DNA of 21,750 nucleotides, taken from UBA9715 sp045614225 (GTDB lineage: Bacteria; Actinomycetota; Coriobacteriia; Coriobacteriales; Eggerthellaceae). Positions 1-8,656 of the stretch are shown piece after piece. The stretch is from NCBI GenBank assembly GCA_045614225.1, contig JAZLCO010000076.1, forward strand, positions 1-21,750. The letters are read 5' to 3'. Made by a program: the position numbers and the translations under genes. A model generated the notes under the pieces. It was not told the origin of the DNA. It ran no database searches and worked only from the letters and a program-made list of their open reading frames with translations. Position 1 is the stretch's first letter. Each line of letters begins with the position of its first letter.

Positions 1-21
1 GGGGGGCCTTTTCCATTTCGG

Positions 22-52
22 TGGCCCAGCCCCCCCTGGGAAGCGTGTGCCA
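22..52. repeat. Intergenic 31-nt palindromic repeat, divergent copy
   Basis: This is a 31-nt imperfect palindrome that starts TGGCCCA, has the core CCCCCTGGGA and ends TGTGCCA. It has the same length and layout as the copies at 8580-8610, 8623-8653, 14866-14896 and 14905-14935. The bases just before it (GGCCTTTTCC) look like the end of another unit plus a TTTTC-type spacer, so this may be the second member of a pair cut by the window edge. It lies downstream of the lutC stop codon. The left arm is degenerate (poly-C), so this copy would pair less well. Confidence 0.6.
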
Positions 53-82
53 TCTCCTTCGCATCGTAAAGACCAATACATA

Positions 83-113
83 AAGGAAAGCCGGCATCAA
101 GCCGGCCTTCCTT
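83..113 (-). terminator. Probable terminator of the lut operon
   Basis: The arms AAGGAAAGCCGGC and GCCGGCCTTCCTT flank an ATCAA loop, with one A-C mismatch. On the minus strand the hairpin lies about 20 nt past the lutC stop, and its T-containing 3' side (TTTCCTTTATG) acts as a modest U-rich tail. It could work in both directions. Confidence 0.65.
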
Positions 114-135
114 CATCATGCAAACGAGTTCGCTG

Positions 136-846
136 CTATTCCACGATAATGTAGTTCACGTACATGGGGCCGTGAACGCCCTCGACGCGAACGAGTTCGA
201 TGTCGGCCGTTGCGGATGGACCGCTGATGAAGCACACCTGCGAGGGGAGCTTCTCGCCCTTGGCCTCAAAGCCTTCCATGATTTCAAGCATGGTTGGTTG
301 GATGGTGGATGCGTCGATGACCGCGATGTGCACGAGCGGAAGCAGGCTGATTGCGCGTCCACATGTGGCGCTTGTCGGCTGGACGATGGTGCCGGTCTCA
401 GCGATGCCGGCGGTAGCATACGTGATGCCATAGGTTGCCACGAGAGCATCATCGATATTCTCTTGACCGCGCTCGTTATCCCAGACGGTCAGCTTCTTAA
501 CGAGGCCTTGGCCTTCAACGGCGTCGTATAGACCTGCAGCAGCGAAGCGCTCGTCCGATGCGCACACGACACTGCATGCTTCGCCATCATCGGGTGTGCC
601 AGCACCGACGATACCGGCGATGCAGGCTGCAAGACCGTCGGCCTTGATGCGGTAGGTCTTAACCTTCACCTTTTCCGCCTCGGCGGCGAACATGTCGACG
701 AGTTCATCATGTGACAAGCCATCCGTGTAACGCACGGCTTTGAAGGTCCACTCGGGAAGCTCGACGTTTTCAGCCACGCCCTTGTGCTCGAGTTGCTTCG
801 AGATGGGGTTCAGCAGGTCATCGAGAGTCTTGTTGCCCAATGCCAT
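136..846 (-). CDS. lutC: LutC-type LUD-domain protein, lactate oxidation complex subunit
   Basis: The 236-residue protein is the third subunit of the LutABC complex, which oxidises L-lactate to pyruvate in the cytoplasm. The recognisable part is the C-terminal LUD (YkgG) fold, with ATYGITYATAGIAETGTIV and ISLLPLVHIAVI near residues 137-175 and an FISGPSATADIE segment near residue 208, both typical of the family. Length is normal for LutC. Its ATG shares one base with the lutB stop (TAATG), which implies translational coupling. It is the last gene of the lldP-lutABC array and is followed by a hairpin terminator. Family assignment is firm. The substrate (L-lactate) is inferred from the neighbouring lutA, lutB and permease genes. 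Confidence 0.93.
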   Translation of the reverse strand: MALGNKTLDDLLNPISKQLEHKGVAENVELPEWTFKAVRYTDGLSHDELVDMFAAEAEKVKVKTYRIKADGLAACIAGIVGAGTPDDGEACSVVCASDERFAAAGLYDAVEGQGLVKKLTVWDNERGQENIDDALVATYGITYATAGIAETGTIVQPTSATCGRAISLLPLVHIAVIDASTIQPTMLEIMEGFEAKGEKLPSQVCFISGPSATADIELVRVEGVHGPMYVNYIIVE

Positions 847-2315
847 TACTGCTCACCGCCTTCCTCATTTTGCTTCGGTTGTTCGGTCGGCAGTTTTTCA
901 TGGTTCTTGAACCATGTGGTGAAACGCTTCGTTGACAAGATGTCGAAATCACGGGTGGATGTCCAACCTTTAACGACTGGAATCCACGCGCTGCGCTCGT
1001 CGAGAGCGTCTCCGCCACCTGCAAGCGCTTTCATAACTGGAGGTCCAAGCACCATGCCAGCCTTGTAGACGGGCACGCTGGACCAGAGCAGCTCGAGTGC
1101 CTTGAAGATCGGCACCTCGATGGCGTGGTTCTTGCCCTCCTCGACGATCTTGATGCGATGCTCGCGGATGAGGTCGTGAATCGGAATGCCGACGGGGCAG
1201 TGCTCGGAGCATGCGCCGCACAGCGAGCAGGCAAAGACCATGTTGTCGATGTCGTCGTAACCTACGAGGCCAGGCGTCAGCACGAGACCCATGGGACCGG
1301 GGTAGATCGAGCCATAGCCGTGGCCGGTGATGTGACGATAGACTGGGCAAATGTTCAGGCACGCACCGCAGCGCATGCAACGTAGCATGTCCTGGAACTC
1401 GGTGTTGGCCAGCGTGTGACGGCCGTTGTCCATGAGGATGATGTGCACTTCTTCGGGGCCGTCGATCTCGCCAGCGCCGGCTGGGCCGCTGTCGAGAGAG
1501 AAGTACGCTGTCATCTTGGCGCCGACCGCACTGCGCGGAAGGAGCGCCATCATGGTGTCGAGCGACTCGAGGTCGGGGACGATGCGGTCGATGCCAACGA
1601 ACACAATCTGGATCTTCGGGAACGTGTCGACCATGCGACCGTTGCCCTCATTGGTAACCAGCGTCACAGAGCCGGTTTCGGCAACGGCGAAGTTGCATCC
1701 GCGGATGCCGACCTCGGCTTCCATGAACTCGTGGCGCAGGATCTTGCGCAGGTAGTGCGTGATCTCTTCAGGAACCGTCGTGCCTTCATAGCCGCGCTTC
1801 TTGCGGTAGATGTCCGCGATGGCCTCGCGGTCGAAGTGCAAGGCAGGCACGACGATGTGCGACGGCTTCGAACCGGCAGTCTGAAGAATGTTCTCGGCGC
1901 AGTCGGTCTCGGTGATCTTGATGCCTGTTTCCTCGAGGACCTCGTTGAGACCAACTTCCTCGGTCATCATGCTCTTCGACTTCACCGCGTAGCTTGCGCC
2001 GTGCTTCTCAAAGATGTCGAGGACTTCCCAGAGGGCGTCGTCGCCCGAGGGTGCATAGTGCATGATGTAGCCGTTTGCCTCGGCGTTGGTCGCAAACTGC
2101 TTGACGTAGTAGTCAAGGTTTTCAGTAACGTGATTGCGCACCTCGACGGCATGACGACGGAGGTCTTCCCATCCTTCCATTTCGGCCACGAGTTTGCCGC
2201 GCCCGACATAGAAAACCTCTTGCGCGGTCTTGATGGCATTGTGCTTGAAATCGTCATCGAGACTGGCAGCCACGCGCTCTTTCAAGCTTTTATCGGTATC
2301 GTACAGAATCGACAT
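846..2315 (-). CDS. lutB: LutB-type iron-sulfur protein, lactate oxidation complex
   Basis: The 489-residue protein is the iron-sulfur subunit that passes electrons during lactate oxidation. It has an N-terminal LUD-like region (about residues 70-300), then two ferredoxin-type 4Fe-4S motifs. The first cluster is CMRCGACLNICP (Cys 313, 316, 319, 323) and the second is CSLCGACSEHCP (Cys 363, 366, 369, 373). A C-terminal domain follows. Length and order match LutB/YkgF. The ATG is preceded by a GAGGGGG ribosome site. The gene starts 3 nt after the lutA stop and overlaps lutC by one base. It sits in the cytoplasm as part of LutABC. A 521-residue open frame on the opposite strand across this gene is a codon-bias shadow. 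Confidence 0.95.
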   Translation of the reverse strand: MSILYDTDKSLKERVAASLDDDFKHNAIKTAQEVFYVGRGKLVAEMEGWEDLRRHAVEVRNHVTENLDYYVKQFATNAEANGYIMHYAPSGDDALWEVLDIFEKHGASYAVKSKSMMTEEVGLNEVLEETGIKITETDCAENILQTAGSKPSHIVVPALHFDREAIADIYRKKRGYEGTTVPEEITHYLRKILRHEFMEAEVGIRGCNFAVAETGSVTLVTNEGNGRMVDTFPKIQIVFVGIDRIVPDLESLDTMMALLPRSAVGAKMTAYFSLDSGPAGAGEIDGPEEVHIILMDNGRHTLANTEFQDMLRCMRCGACLNICPVYRHITGHGYGSIYPGPMGLVLTPGLVGYDDIDNMVFACSLCGACSEHCPVGIPIHDLIREHRIKIVEEGKNHAIEVPIFKALELLWSSVPVYKAGMVLGPPVMKALAGGGDALDERSAWIPVVKGWTSTRDFDILSTKRFTTWFKNHEKLPTEQPKQNEEGGEQ

Positions 2316-2318
2316 GGC

Positions 2319-3065
2319 TTACCCCCTCGAATCCAGTATCTGAGCGATATGCATGACGCGGATGTCGCGGTCGAGACGTCCGTCTGCGCGCATGCGCCCA
2401 AGTGCACCCTTGATGTTCAAGAGGCATGGCACGTCGGCTCCGCAGATGACGTTAGCGCCGGTGTCGATGATGGTCTGGCACTTCTCGTAGACGACCTCGC
2501 CGGCGATGACGGGCTGCTTGAACGAGAATGTGCCGCCGAAGCCGCAGCAACGATCGGCGTGCGCCATTTCGATGTACTCGAGGCCCTTGACGTTCTCGAG
2601 CAACTTGAGAGGCGGCTCCTTGATGCCGAGAAGGCGCGTGACATGGCAGCTCTTGTGGTAAGTGACCGTATCGTTGAAGACGGCGCCTACGTCGGTGACG
2701 CCGAGCTCATTCACGATGAAGTCGGTAAACTCGAAGAACTTCGTCTTCAGCCGTGCGGCACGCTCAAGCCACTCCGGCTCGTCTTTGAAGACCAAAGGGT
2801 AGTCGTTAACGATTGCGTTCATGCACGACCCCGTGAGGGAGACGATGGTCTCGTACTCGGGCGTGTCGTATGCTTCCACAATCATGCGGGCAACGGCTTT
2901 GTTCTCCTCGCGGTAGCCGGAGTTGATGAGACCCTGGCCACAGCACACGATCTTCTCCGGCATTTCAATTTCGCAGCCTAAACGCTCCAGAACGTTGACT
3001 GCTGCGATTCCGATTTCCGGGTACATCATGTCAACCATGCATCCCGGGAAGAACGCAATCTTCAT
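2319..3065 (-). CDS. lutA: LutA-type CCG-domain protein, lactate oxidation complex
   Basis: The 248-residue protein carries two cysteine-rich CCG domains, the signature of LutA and of heterodisulfide-reductase-like subunits. The first holds FFPGC (Cys9) and CCGQG (Cys41-Cys42). The second holds KSCH (Cys140) and CCGFGG (Cys173-Cys174). Such domains bind an iron-sulfur cluster or catalytic thiols. Length matches B. subtilis LutA and E. coli YkgE. The ATG has an AAAGGGG ribosome site. It is the first of three tightly packed genes (lutABC) and follows the lactate permease after about 150 nt. Function is as part of an L-lactate oxidising complex in the cytoplasm. Confidence 0.94.
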   Translation of the reverse strand: MKIAFFPGCMVDMMYPEIGIAAVNVLERLGCEIEMPEKIVCCGQGLINSGYREENKAVARMIVEAYDTPEYETIVSLTGSCMNAIVNDYPLVFKDEPEWLERAARLKTKFFEFTDFIVNELGVTDVGAVFNDTVTYHKSCHVTRLLGIKEPPLKLLENVKGLEYIEMAHADRCCGFGGTFSFKQPVIAGEVVYEKCQTIIDTGANVICGADVPCLLNIKGALGRMRADGRLDRDIRVMHIAQILDSRG

Positions 3066-3152
3066 AGGACCCCTTTCTCTTTTGAAACAAGCTCAATGGG
3101 CGCTTTTTAACCCAGTAAAAGCTTGCATTCTCCATGGTGTCTATCGTAACAG

Positions 3153-3188
3153 AAACGCGGGCATAACACCGTGTGCATGCCCGCGTTT
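3153..3188 (-). terminator. Hairpin between lactate permease and lutA
   Basis: A 12-bp perfect stem (AAACGCGGGCAT with ATGCCCGCGTTT) and a 12-nt loop lie about 30 nt past the permease stop codon. The T tract on the minus strand is short (GCGTTTCTGTT), so termination may be partial. It would reduce read-through into lutABC and let the two units be expressed unequally. Confidence 0.6.
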
Positions 3189-3216
3189 TGAGGTGCGTGA
3201 ATAATGTTTTTCTGGC

Positions 3217-4896
3217 CTATGGCAGGATGAACGTCAGCACGGTCGATTGCAGGCCAACGAGTATGCAGGTGCCGATCAGGAATGCGACGGACCACGGAAG
3301 AACGTTCTTCATGATGTCGGCTTCCTTGACCTGGGTGGCAACGGCAGCAATGGCCAACGACTGCGGGCTGATCATCTTGCCGACGACACCGCCCATGGTA
3401 TTGGCTGCCAGGAAGAGGTCGGGCGTGACATTCGCCAGAGCGCCGTTGCTCATTGCGGCCGAATACTGCAGACCGGCGAACAGGGCGTTAGCACTCGTGT
3501 CAGAACCGGTGACGGCCGTGCCGACCCAGCCGAGTAGCGGAGAGATGACAGGGAAGGCAGGACCGGAACCCGAGAGCAGCTGGCCAATGCTGATGGTCTG
3601 GCCGCTGAAGTTCATGACGTAGGCGAGCGAGAGGACGAGCACGATGGTCAGAGCTGAGAAACGCATACGGTAGAAGGTGGTGCCGATAGCCTTGATGGCT
3701 CCGCCCATGGTTGCGGTGTAGCGGCCGTTCTCGTTGTTGAGTGAGTAGACAACAGCCGTAATCAAGCCGGCGACGAGGAGCATTGTGCCCGGAGTGGACA
3801 GGAGGTTCAGGTTGAACGTAGTGCCGGGGTCCTTGCCTGCGGCGCTCAGGATGGTTCCGCCGGAGATGACGGGCCAAGCAATCTTGATGTCGGTCGCGCT
3901 GAGGATTTGCGGGATGCCGAGCTTGCAGACACCGAAGACCACGACAACGATCAGGGAGGGGACAAGTGCCATGAACGTGCGGCTCGCGTTGAGGTCGGAG
4001 GTTTCAGACTCTGCCATCGGCGGCAGGCCGAAACGCTCGCGCACGCCGTCGACGCCCTTGGGCTTCCAGAAACGCATGAAGATGATGCATGCGGCCATGC
4101 CGACGAGCGAAGCGATGACGTCGGTGAGCTCGTAGGCGAAATGGTTCGAGCACCACCACTGCGTGATGGCGAACGTAATGCCCACGACGAAGGCGGGCAG
4201 CCAGCAGTCCTTGGCGCCTTGCTTGCCGTCGAGGATGATGACGAGCAGGAAGGGGACGAACATTGCGAAGATCGGCGCCTGGTAACCGACGATGGCGGCA
4301 ACGTGCTTGGCGGTTTCGGCCGCTACGACCGGATCGCCGCCAGCGACCATGGCACCCGCGGTGGTAATGGGGGTTGCAACTGCGCCGTAGGCAACGGGCG
4401 CGGTGTTGGCGAGAAGAACAGCAAGCGCGGCCTTCTTCGGCTTAACGCCGAGAGCCAGGATCATCGTTGCCGTGACGGCGATGGGCGCGCCGAAGCCGGC
4501 GAGCGCCTCGAGCAGGCCGCCGAAGCAGAACGCGATCATCATGGCCTGGATGCGGATGTCGCCGCCGCCGACCTGATCGAAGAACTTGCGAAGGTCTTCG
4601 GAGCGTCCCGACACGACGGTCACTTCGTAGAACCAGACCGCCATGCAGATGATGTAGACGATGGGGAAGGCGCCGAACGCGGCACCTTGGGTTGCAGAGA
4701 CGAGTGCGAGCCCGGCGGGCATCTGGAAACCGATGATGGCTACGATGATTGCGACGGCGAGTGCGACGACGGCCGAAACATGGGCCTTCGCCTTGACGCC
4801 GAGTAACATGATGAAAAACGTAATAAGCGGTATGCATGCGACAAGCGCTGAAAGCGCCAAGTTCGATGCAACCGGATCCAATAGTGCTTGGAACAT
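3217..4896 (-). CDS. lldP: L-lactate permease, LctP family
   Basis: This 559-residue integral membrane protein (about 12 or more hydrophobic segments) imports lactate, probably with protons. Family hallmarks are the N-terminus FQALLDPVASNLALSALVA, the GGLLEALAGFGAPIAVTATM segment and a C-terminal region with SNGALANVTPDLFLAANTMGG. I chose the ATG at 4896 because it gives the usual LldP N-terminus and has GAAGGGGATGAC directly upstream. A longer frame to 4995 adds 33 non-membrane residues and would start inside the likely promoter. It lies directly upstream of lutABC on the same strand, which supports lactate as the substrate. Glycolate or D-lactate are possible extra substrates in this family. 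Confidence 0.94.
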   Translation of the reverse strand: MFQALLDPVASNLALSALVACIPLITFFIMLLGVKAKAHVSAVVALAVAIIVAIIGFQMPAGLALVSATQGAAFGAFPIVYIICMAVWFYEVTVVSGRSEDLRKFFDQVGGGDIRIQAMMIAFCFGGLLEALAGFGAPIAVTATMILALGVKPKKAALAVLLANTAPVAYGAVATPITTAGAMVAGGDPVVAAETAKHVAAIVGYQAPIFAMFVPFLLVIILDGKQGAKDCWLPAFVVGITFAITQWWCSNHFAYELTDVIASLVGMAACIIFMRFWKPKGVDGVRERFGLPPMAESETSDLNASRTFMALVPSLIVVVVFGVCKLGIPQILSATDIKIAWPVISGGTILSAAGKDPGTTFNLNLLSTPGTMLLVAGLITAVVYSLNNENGRYTATMGGAIKAIGTTFYRMRFSALTIVLVLSLAYVMNFSGQTISIGQLLSGSGPAFPVISPLLGWVGTAVTGSDTSANALFAGLQYSAAMSNGALANVTPDLFLAANTMGGVVGKMISPQSLAIAAVATQVKEADIMKNVLPWSVAFLIGTCILVGLQSTVLTFILP

Positions 4897-4984
4897 GTCA
4901 TCCCCTTCGTTCGAACCTGCGCGGAAGAGGGCTCCCCCTAGCATCAAGATGCGATGATGACCCCCAACCGTTACTGACTGTTCC

Positions 4985-5018
4985 ATTGTAGTCATGATTC
5001 GGATACAGTTCGCGTCAA
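4985..5018 (-). promoter_or_regulatory. Candidate lactate permease promoter
   Basis: On the minus strand TTGACG (5018-5013) precedes TACAAT (4990-4985). Each resembles a core promoter box, but the 22-nt gap is longer than ideal, so they may belong to different promoters. The AGTT-N6-AACT inverted repeat at 5007-5020 overlaps the TTGACG box and could be an operator. Confidence 0.3.
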
Positions 5019-5063
5019 CTCGGACGTGAGTTAAAAAAGTCGGCTAATGGGTGCGAAGAAGCC

Positions 5064-5069
5064 TATAAT
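5064..5069 (+). promoter_or_regulatory. Perfect -10 box for the FIST gene
   Basis: TATAAT occurs 131 nt before the chosen FIST start. No convincing -35 box is seen at 16-18 nt upstream (the bases there are CGGCTA). If used, it gives a 5' untranslated region of about 125 nt containing short self-complementary stretches (GGGAA and TTTCCC). I do not recognise a riboswitch in it. Confidence 0.4.
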
Positions 5070-5200
5070 GGTTTATGTGCGACGGGGAACAGTTCCGCGT
5101 TGTTTCCCGAATTGCTGCAATCCAGGTTCTACCAGGCTGCTTGGAAAAGCTGCCTGTGAATGTAATGACAAGGTCGTTATGGGTAGAAAGGGAGTTCGTC

Positions 5201-6379
5201 ATGCAAAGTTTCGTCGCAACGTCAATCGCCCCCACCGCTGCTGAGGCGGGCAAGGAAGTCGCCGGCAAGATCAAGGCAGGCATCGAAGGCGCGAAAGTCG
5301 CCATGGCCTATGGTAGCTGCGACTACGATTCCAAGGAGCTGCTCGATGCTATCGCGGCCGAGCTGCCTGGCGTTCCGGTTCTTGGCAACACGTCGTTCAC
5401 CGGCATCATCACGCCCGAAGGCTTCGTCGGTGGCGATACGCCTTTCGTCGGCATTCTCGCCCTGGGTGGTGACGACGTGGTCGTCGGCACGGCTGGCGCT
5501 GCCCGTGATTCCGCTGAATGCGCGCGCTGCATCGGCAAGAACCTTGCAAAGGCGGCCATGGAGGCGGCTGGCAAGGATTGCCCGCCAGATTACTGGTACA
5601 TGGCAGCATCGCCCGCCGAGGAAGAGTACTACATCAAGGGTGTCACCGACGTGATCGGCCGTGTCCCGTTCTTTGGTGGCTCGGCAGCCGACAACGAAAT
5701 TGCCGGTAAGTGGTGGCTGTATTCCGGCACCGATGCATTCCAGGATGGCTGCATCGTCGCATTCTTCTACACCGATACTCCGTTCGTGAACAAGTTCACG
5801 GGCGCTTATGCCGAGACTGACAAGTTCGGAATCGTCACCAAGATGGATGGCGATCGCGGTATCGCCGAGATCTGCGGCAAGCCGGCGCTTGACGTATACG
5901 CCGAGTGGCGCGGCATGAGCACCGACCAGCTTATGGGCGGCGATTTGCTCGTCGAGTCGATTGTTGCTCCGCTCGGTGTCAAGGACCGCATGGGCGACCT
6001 CGTCGCCATTCGCCATCCTATGAACGGCAACGATGACCACTCCATAGCCGTTGGTGCAAAGGTTGCCGAGAAGACGGCGGTCATCATGATGGACGGCGAT
6101 GTCGACTGCCTGGTTGGCTCGATTGAAAAGACTGCTGGCGAGTTGAAGGAGGCTGCTGCAAAGGTCGGCGCCGACAAGCCCGCTGCCTACTTCTTCGTGC
6201 ACTGCGGCGGCCGCCGTGCAGCGATTGCCGATCGCATCGGCGAAGTTGCGGATTCCTTCATCAAGGAAGCCGATGGCGTTCCGTTCATCGCAGAGTTCAC
6301 ATTTGGCGAGTATGGCTTCGAACAGGACGGCTGCAACACCATCGGCGGCTTGATGCTCTCGTTCAGCCAGCTTGGGTAG
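5201..6379 (+). CDS. FIST N- and C-domain signal-sensing protein
   Basis: The 392-residue protein has a FIST_N domain (about residues 20-220) followed by a FIST_C domain (about 220-385). Supporting segments are VAMAYGSCDYDSKELLDAI, GVPVLGNTSFTGIITPEGF and VPFFGGSAADNEI in the first half, and a C-terminal FVHCGGRRAAIADRIGEV and EFTFGEYGFEQDG. FIST domains are proposed to bind small ligands, perhaps amino acids, and are often fused to or next to histidine kinases or methyl-accepting proteins. Here no output domain and no kinase neighbour exist. The ATG at 5201 has GAAAGGGAG 8 nt upstream; the upstream in-frame start at 5075 lies at the promoter and is rejected. No signal peptide is seen, so it is likely cytoplasmic. 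The ligand is unknown. Confidence 0.88.
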   Translation: MQSFVATSIAPTAAEAGKEVAGKIKAGIEGAKVAMAYGSCDYDSKELLDAIAAELPGVPVLGNTSFTGIITPEGFVGGDTPFVGILALGGDDVVVGTAGAARDSAECARCIGKNLAKAAMEAAGKDCPPDYWYMAASPAEEEYYIKGVTDVIGRVPFFGGSAADNEIAGKWWLYSGTDAFQDGCIVAFFYTDTPFVNKFTGAYAETDKFGIVTKMDGDRGIAEICGKPALDVYAEWRGMSTDQLMGGDLLVESIVAPLGVKDRMGDLVAIRHPMNGNDDHSIAVGAKVAEKTAVIMMDGDVDCLVGSIEKTAGELKEAAAKVGADKPAAYFFVHCGGRRAAIADRIGEVADSFIKEADGVPFIAEFTFGEYGFEQDGCNTIGGLMLSFSQLG

Positions 6380-6435
6380 GAAATCTTATTTAGGTCAGCT
6401 CGGGTTAACTAGCTCGGGCAGGCATCAACGTTAAA

Positions 6436-6474
6436 GGCGAGCCGTCGGGGTTGACCCGATGGCCCGCCTTTTTT
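6436..6474 (+). terminator. Intrinsic terminator after the FIST gene
   Basis: The interrupted stem GGCG-a-GCC-g-TCGGG pairs with CCCGA-t-GGC-c-CGCC around a short loop and is followed by TTTTTT (6469-6474). It lies about 55 nt past the FIST stop. It also faces the 3' end of the convergent fbp gene. Confidence 0.8.
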
Positions 6475-6526
6475 CTAAAGAAAATAGCGCGCGATTGCTG
6501 GAAAGGTGCACCGTTCCGATCGTTGC

Positions 6527-8479
6527 CTACTCAGCTTCCGCGATGGCACCGGAACGATACGCCTTGAGGAGCAGCTCGAGGTCCTCGATTTGTGCCTTGA
6601 GTTCTTTTCCGGTGTCGGTGTCGGCAACCTTCATGCGAGACGAGAAGTGCTCGACGGTTCGGCGCTTCGAGTGGATGTCGTATTCGTTGGCGACTACCGC
6701 CTCAACGGATTCGAGCGGTTCGTGCGAATCGAGGACGAACCCGTGTGAATTCGAAATCAACGTGTAGCCTGCGATGCCCGTCGTCTTCTGATAAGCCTTC
6801 GAGAAACCGCCGTCGATTCTCAGCACGTGACCATTGCACATGACTGGGTCTTCGCCATCTTTGACCTTGACGGGAACATGCCCGCATACGATGCGAGACA
6901 CAGCGGGGTCGAGTCCGAAGTCCCTGAAAATCCCAGCCATTACCTCTTCGTTGTCGAGGAACGAATAGAACGGGTTTTTCACCTCGACGCGCGCTTCCTT
7001 CTCAGCAATGAGGTAGAGCTCGAACGTGGCCATCTTGCTTTTCGAGAACAGGGGAGACCCAGGAGCGAGCCACAGCCACCACATGATGTCGGCTCCGCGC
7101 TTGCGCATGACGGGGTCGGTGCTGTTGTATCCAGCGCGCACGAGCCCTTCGAGCACTTCGTAGAGCTCCTTGCCCTTGTAGCGTTTGCCGTAGACGTCAA
7201 CTTCCATGAGCGAGCCGTCTTCGTTGAGCGGCACGCCAGCATGGAACAGCAGGCAATTGTTGGCCTCTTTGTAGAGCGAACCCACTTCGAGGAAGATGTG
7301 CATATGCCGCTGCAGCTTCTCGCTGCCGACGAACGCCTGCACGAGGCGGTCCATGACCTCTTCTTCTTCGGGTGTGAGGCGGAACGGATCGGCGGTATCA
7401 ATCGTCGGGAACACTTTGTCGATGAGCTCGTATTCTTTGCCGTCGACCACGACCGTGCCTTTTTCGTAGTCGATCTTGTCGAGCAGCTTGCGGTCTTGTA
7501 GCTCGAAGCTTGGATTCTCATCGATGAGCTGCGCTTCGACCTTGAACTGCAAAATGGCCATGGCCTTTTGAATCTTGATGTTCAAATCGAGCTCAGCAGG
7601 CGGAAGGTCGGGGTTGCCTTTCAGCCCGAATGCGACGCACGGGTCGTCGCCATATACATCCAGCGCGAACTGGGCGAGCGGAAGGATGTTGATGCCATAG
7701 GCGTCCTCGAGGACCGAGAGGTTGCCATAGCGGGCGCAATTACGGACGACGTGGGCAATGCAGCCGCGCTGGCCGAGCGCCGCGCCCATCCACACGATGT
7801 CGTGATTGCCCCATTGGATGTCGAGCGAGTGGAACCGTGCAAGCGTATCCATGATCAGATGCGGATACGGGCCGCGGTCGTAGATGTCGCCCACCAAGTG
7901 CAGGTGATCGATGGACAGCCGCTTGATGAGCATGCAAATGGCCTCGATGAGCGTTTCTGCACACCCTGTACGGATAACCGCGTCGATAATCGAGGAATAA
8001 TATGCCTTCTTGTCGACGGAGAGATTGCTCTCCGTCATGAGCTCCTCGATGATGTATGCGTACTCTTTCGGCAGCGCCTTGCGGACTTTGGAGCGGGTAT
8101 ACTTTCCTGCCGCAACTTTGCTGACCCGAATGAGCAGCAAAATCGCCCTCGAATACCACGCGTTCTTGTCCTCGATGTCGGGAAGGATGAGGTCCATCTT
8201 CTCGCGTGGGTAATAGATGAGCGTCGCCAGAGAGCTCTTCTCCTTATCGGTCAGAGAATCGCCGAGGGCTTCGTCGATCCTGATGCGAACTGCGCCGGAC
8301 CCGTTGCGCAACAGGTGCACGAACGCCTCGTATTCGCCATGCACGTCGGTTGCAAAAACCTCTGTTGCTTTGGGCAAATTAAGAATTGCGTTGAGGTTGA
8401 TGATTTCAGCTTGTGCTTTTGCGACAGTGGGAAACGATTTCGCCAGCAAAGACAGGTATTTGAGCTCGTTCGCGTCCAT
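6527..8479 (-). CDS. fbp: Fructose-1,6-bisphosphatase, class III
   Basis: This 650-residue cytoplasmic enzyme hydrolyses fructose-1,6-bisphosphate to fructose-6-phosphate in gluconeogenesis. It is the Bacillus-type class III enzyme, a metallophosphatase fold: DVHGEYEAF (residues 45-53), GDIYDRG (197-203) and GNHD (224-227) are the metal-binding motifs, with a later CGHVPVK histidine segment. Length is close to the B. subtilis enzyme. I place the start at 8479 because GAGGAGGGACCC lies directly upstream; an in-frame ATG at 8512 has no such site. It is on the same strand as the phosphofructokinase and CapA genes, but 177 nt separate it from CapA and a repeat pair lies between, so it may have its own promoter. 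Confidence 0.95.
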   Translation of the reverse strand: MDANELKYLSLLAKSFPTVAKAQAEIINLNAILNLPKATEVFATDVHGEYEAFVHLLRNGSGAVRIRIDEALGDSLTDKEKSSLATLIYYPREKMDLILPDIEDKNAWYSRAILLLIRVSKVAAGKYTRSKVRKALPKEYAYIIEELMTESNLSVDKKAYYSSIIDAVIRTGCAETLIEAICMLIKRLSIDHLHLVGDIYDRGPYPHLIMDTLARFHSLDIQWGNHDIVWMGAALGQRGCIAHVVRNCARYGNLSVLEDAYGINILPLAQFALDVYGDDPCVAFGLKGNPDLPPAELDLNIKIQKAMAILQFKVEAQLIDENPSFELQDRKLLDKIDYEKGTVVVDGKEYELIDKVFPTIDTADPFRLTPEEEEVMDRLVQAFVGSEKLQRHMHIFLEVGSLYKEANNCLLFHAGVPLNEDGSLMEVDVYGKRYKGKELYEVLEGLVRAGYNSTDPVMRKRGADIMWWLWLAPGSPLFSKSKMATFELYLIAEKEARVEVKNPFYSFLDNEEVMAGIFRDFGLDPAVSRIVCGHVPVKVKDGEDPVMCNGHVLRIDGGFSKAYQKTTGIAGYTLISNSHGFVLDSHEPLESVEAVVANEYDIHSKRRTVEHFSSRMKVADTDTGKELKAQIEDLELLLKAYRSGAIAEAE

Positions 8480-8579
8480 GGGTCCCTCCTCAAGAAGCGG
8501 CTCACTCGTCATTGTTTATTTTACCTGATTGATGCTGCATACAATGCTTCCTGTCGCCAGACGGCAGGGATGTTTAGAT

Positions 8580-8610
8580 GGGTACACCGCTCCCTGGGAA
8601 CGCTGCACCA
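8580..8610. repeat. Intergenic palindromic repeat, unit 1 of pair
   Basis: This 31-nt unit has the family core CTCCCTGGGA with degenerate outer arms (GGGTACA and TGCACCA). It is paired with the unit at 8623 through a 12-nt spacer (TTTTCGGTGAAG). The arms carry compensating-looking changes (GGTACA against TGCACC), so some hairpin pairing is kept. It lies between the capA 3' end and the fbp start. Confidence 0.7.
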
Positions 8611-8622
8611 TTTTCGGTGAAG

Positions 8623-8653
8623 TGGCACAACGCTCCCTGGGAGCTGTGTGCCA
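8623..8653. repeat. Intergenic palindromic repeat, unit 2 of pair
   Basis: This is the cleanest palindrome of the family here: TGGCACA at the left, CTCCCTGGGAG in the centre and TGTGCCA at the right, with only an internal AC/GT-region mismatch. It ends three bases from the capA stop codon (8657-8659), so it lies in the capA 3' untranslated region and may act as a transcript-end hairpin. Confidence 0.8.
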
Positions 8654-8656
8654 TTA

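Noticed and set aside
1416..2981. Long (521-codon) open frame antisense to lutB and lutA
   Set aside because: The minus strand encodes clear, complete LutB and LutA here. High GC third positions leave the opposite strand open. The translated antisense product has no recognisable domain.
3907..4806. 299-codon frame antisense to the lactate permease
   Set aside because: Product is low-complexity and charge-rich (many Asp, Gly, Glu, Arg), as expected from the reverse strand of a membrane protein; the permease explains the sequence.
4897..4995. Longer lactate permease start (33 extra residues)
   Set aside because: The extra residues do not fit the family N-terminus, and the ATG at 4896 has a good ribosome site.
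5222..6202. 326-codon frame antisense to the FIST gene
   Set aside because: Shadow of a conserved gene; no ribosome site and no family motif.
7568..8620. 350-codon frame antisense to fbp
   Set aside because: Fully overlaps the conserved metallophosphatase gene and runs into the repeat; not a real gene.
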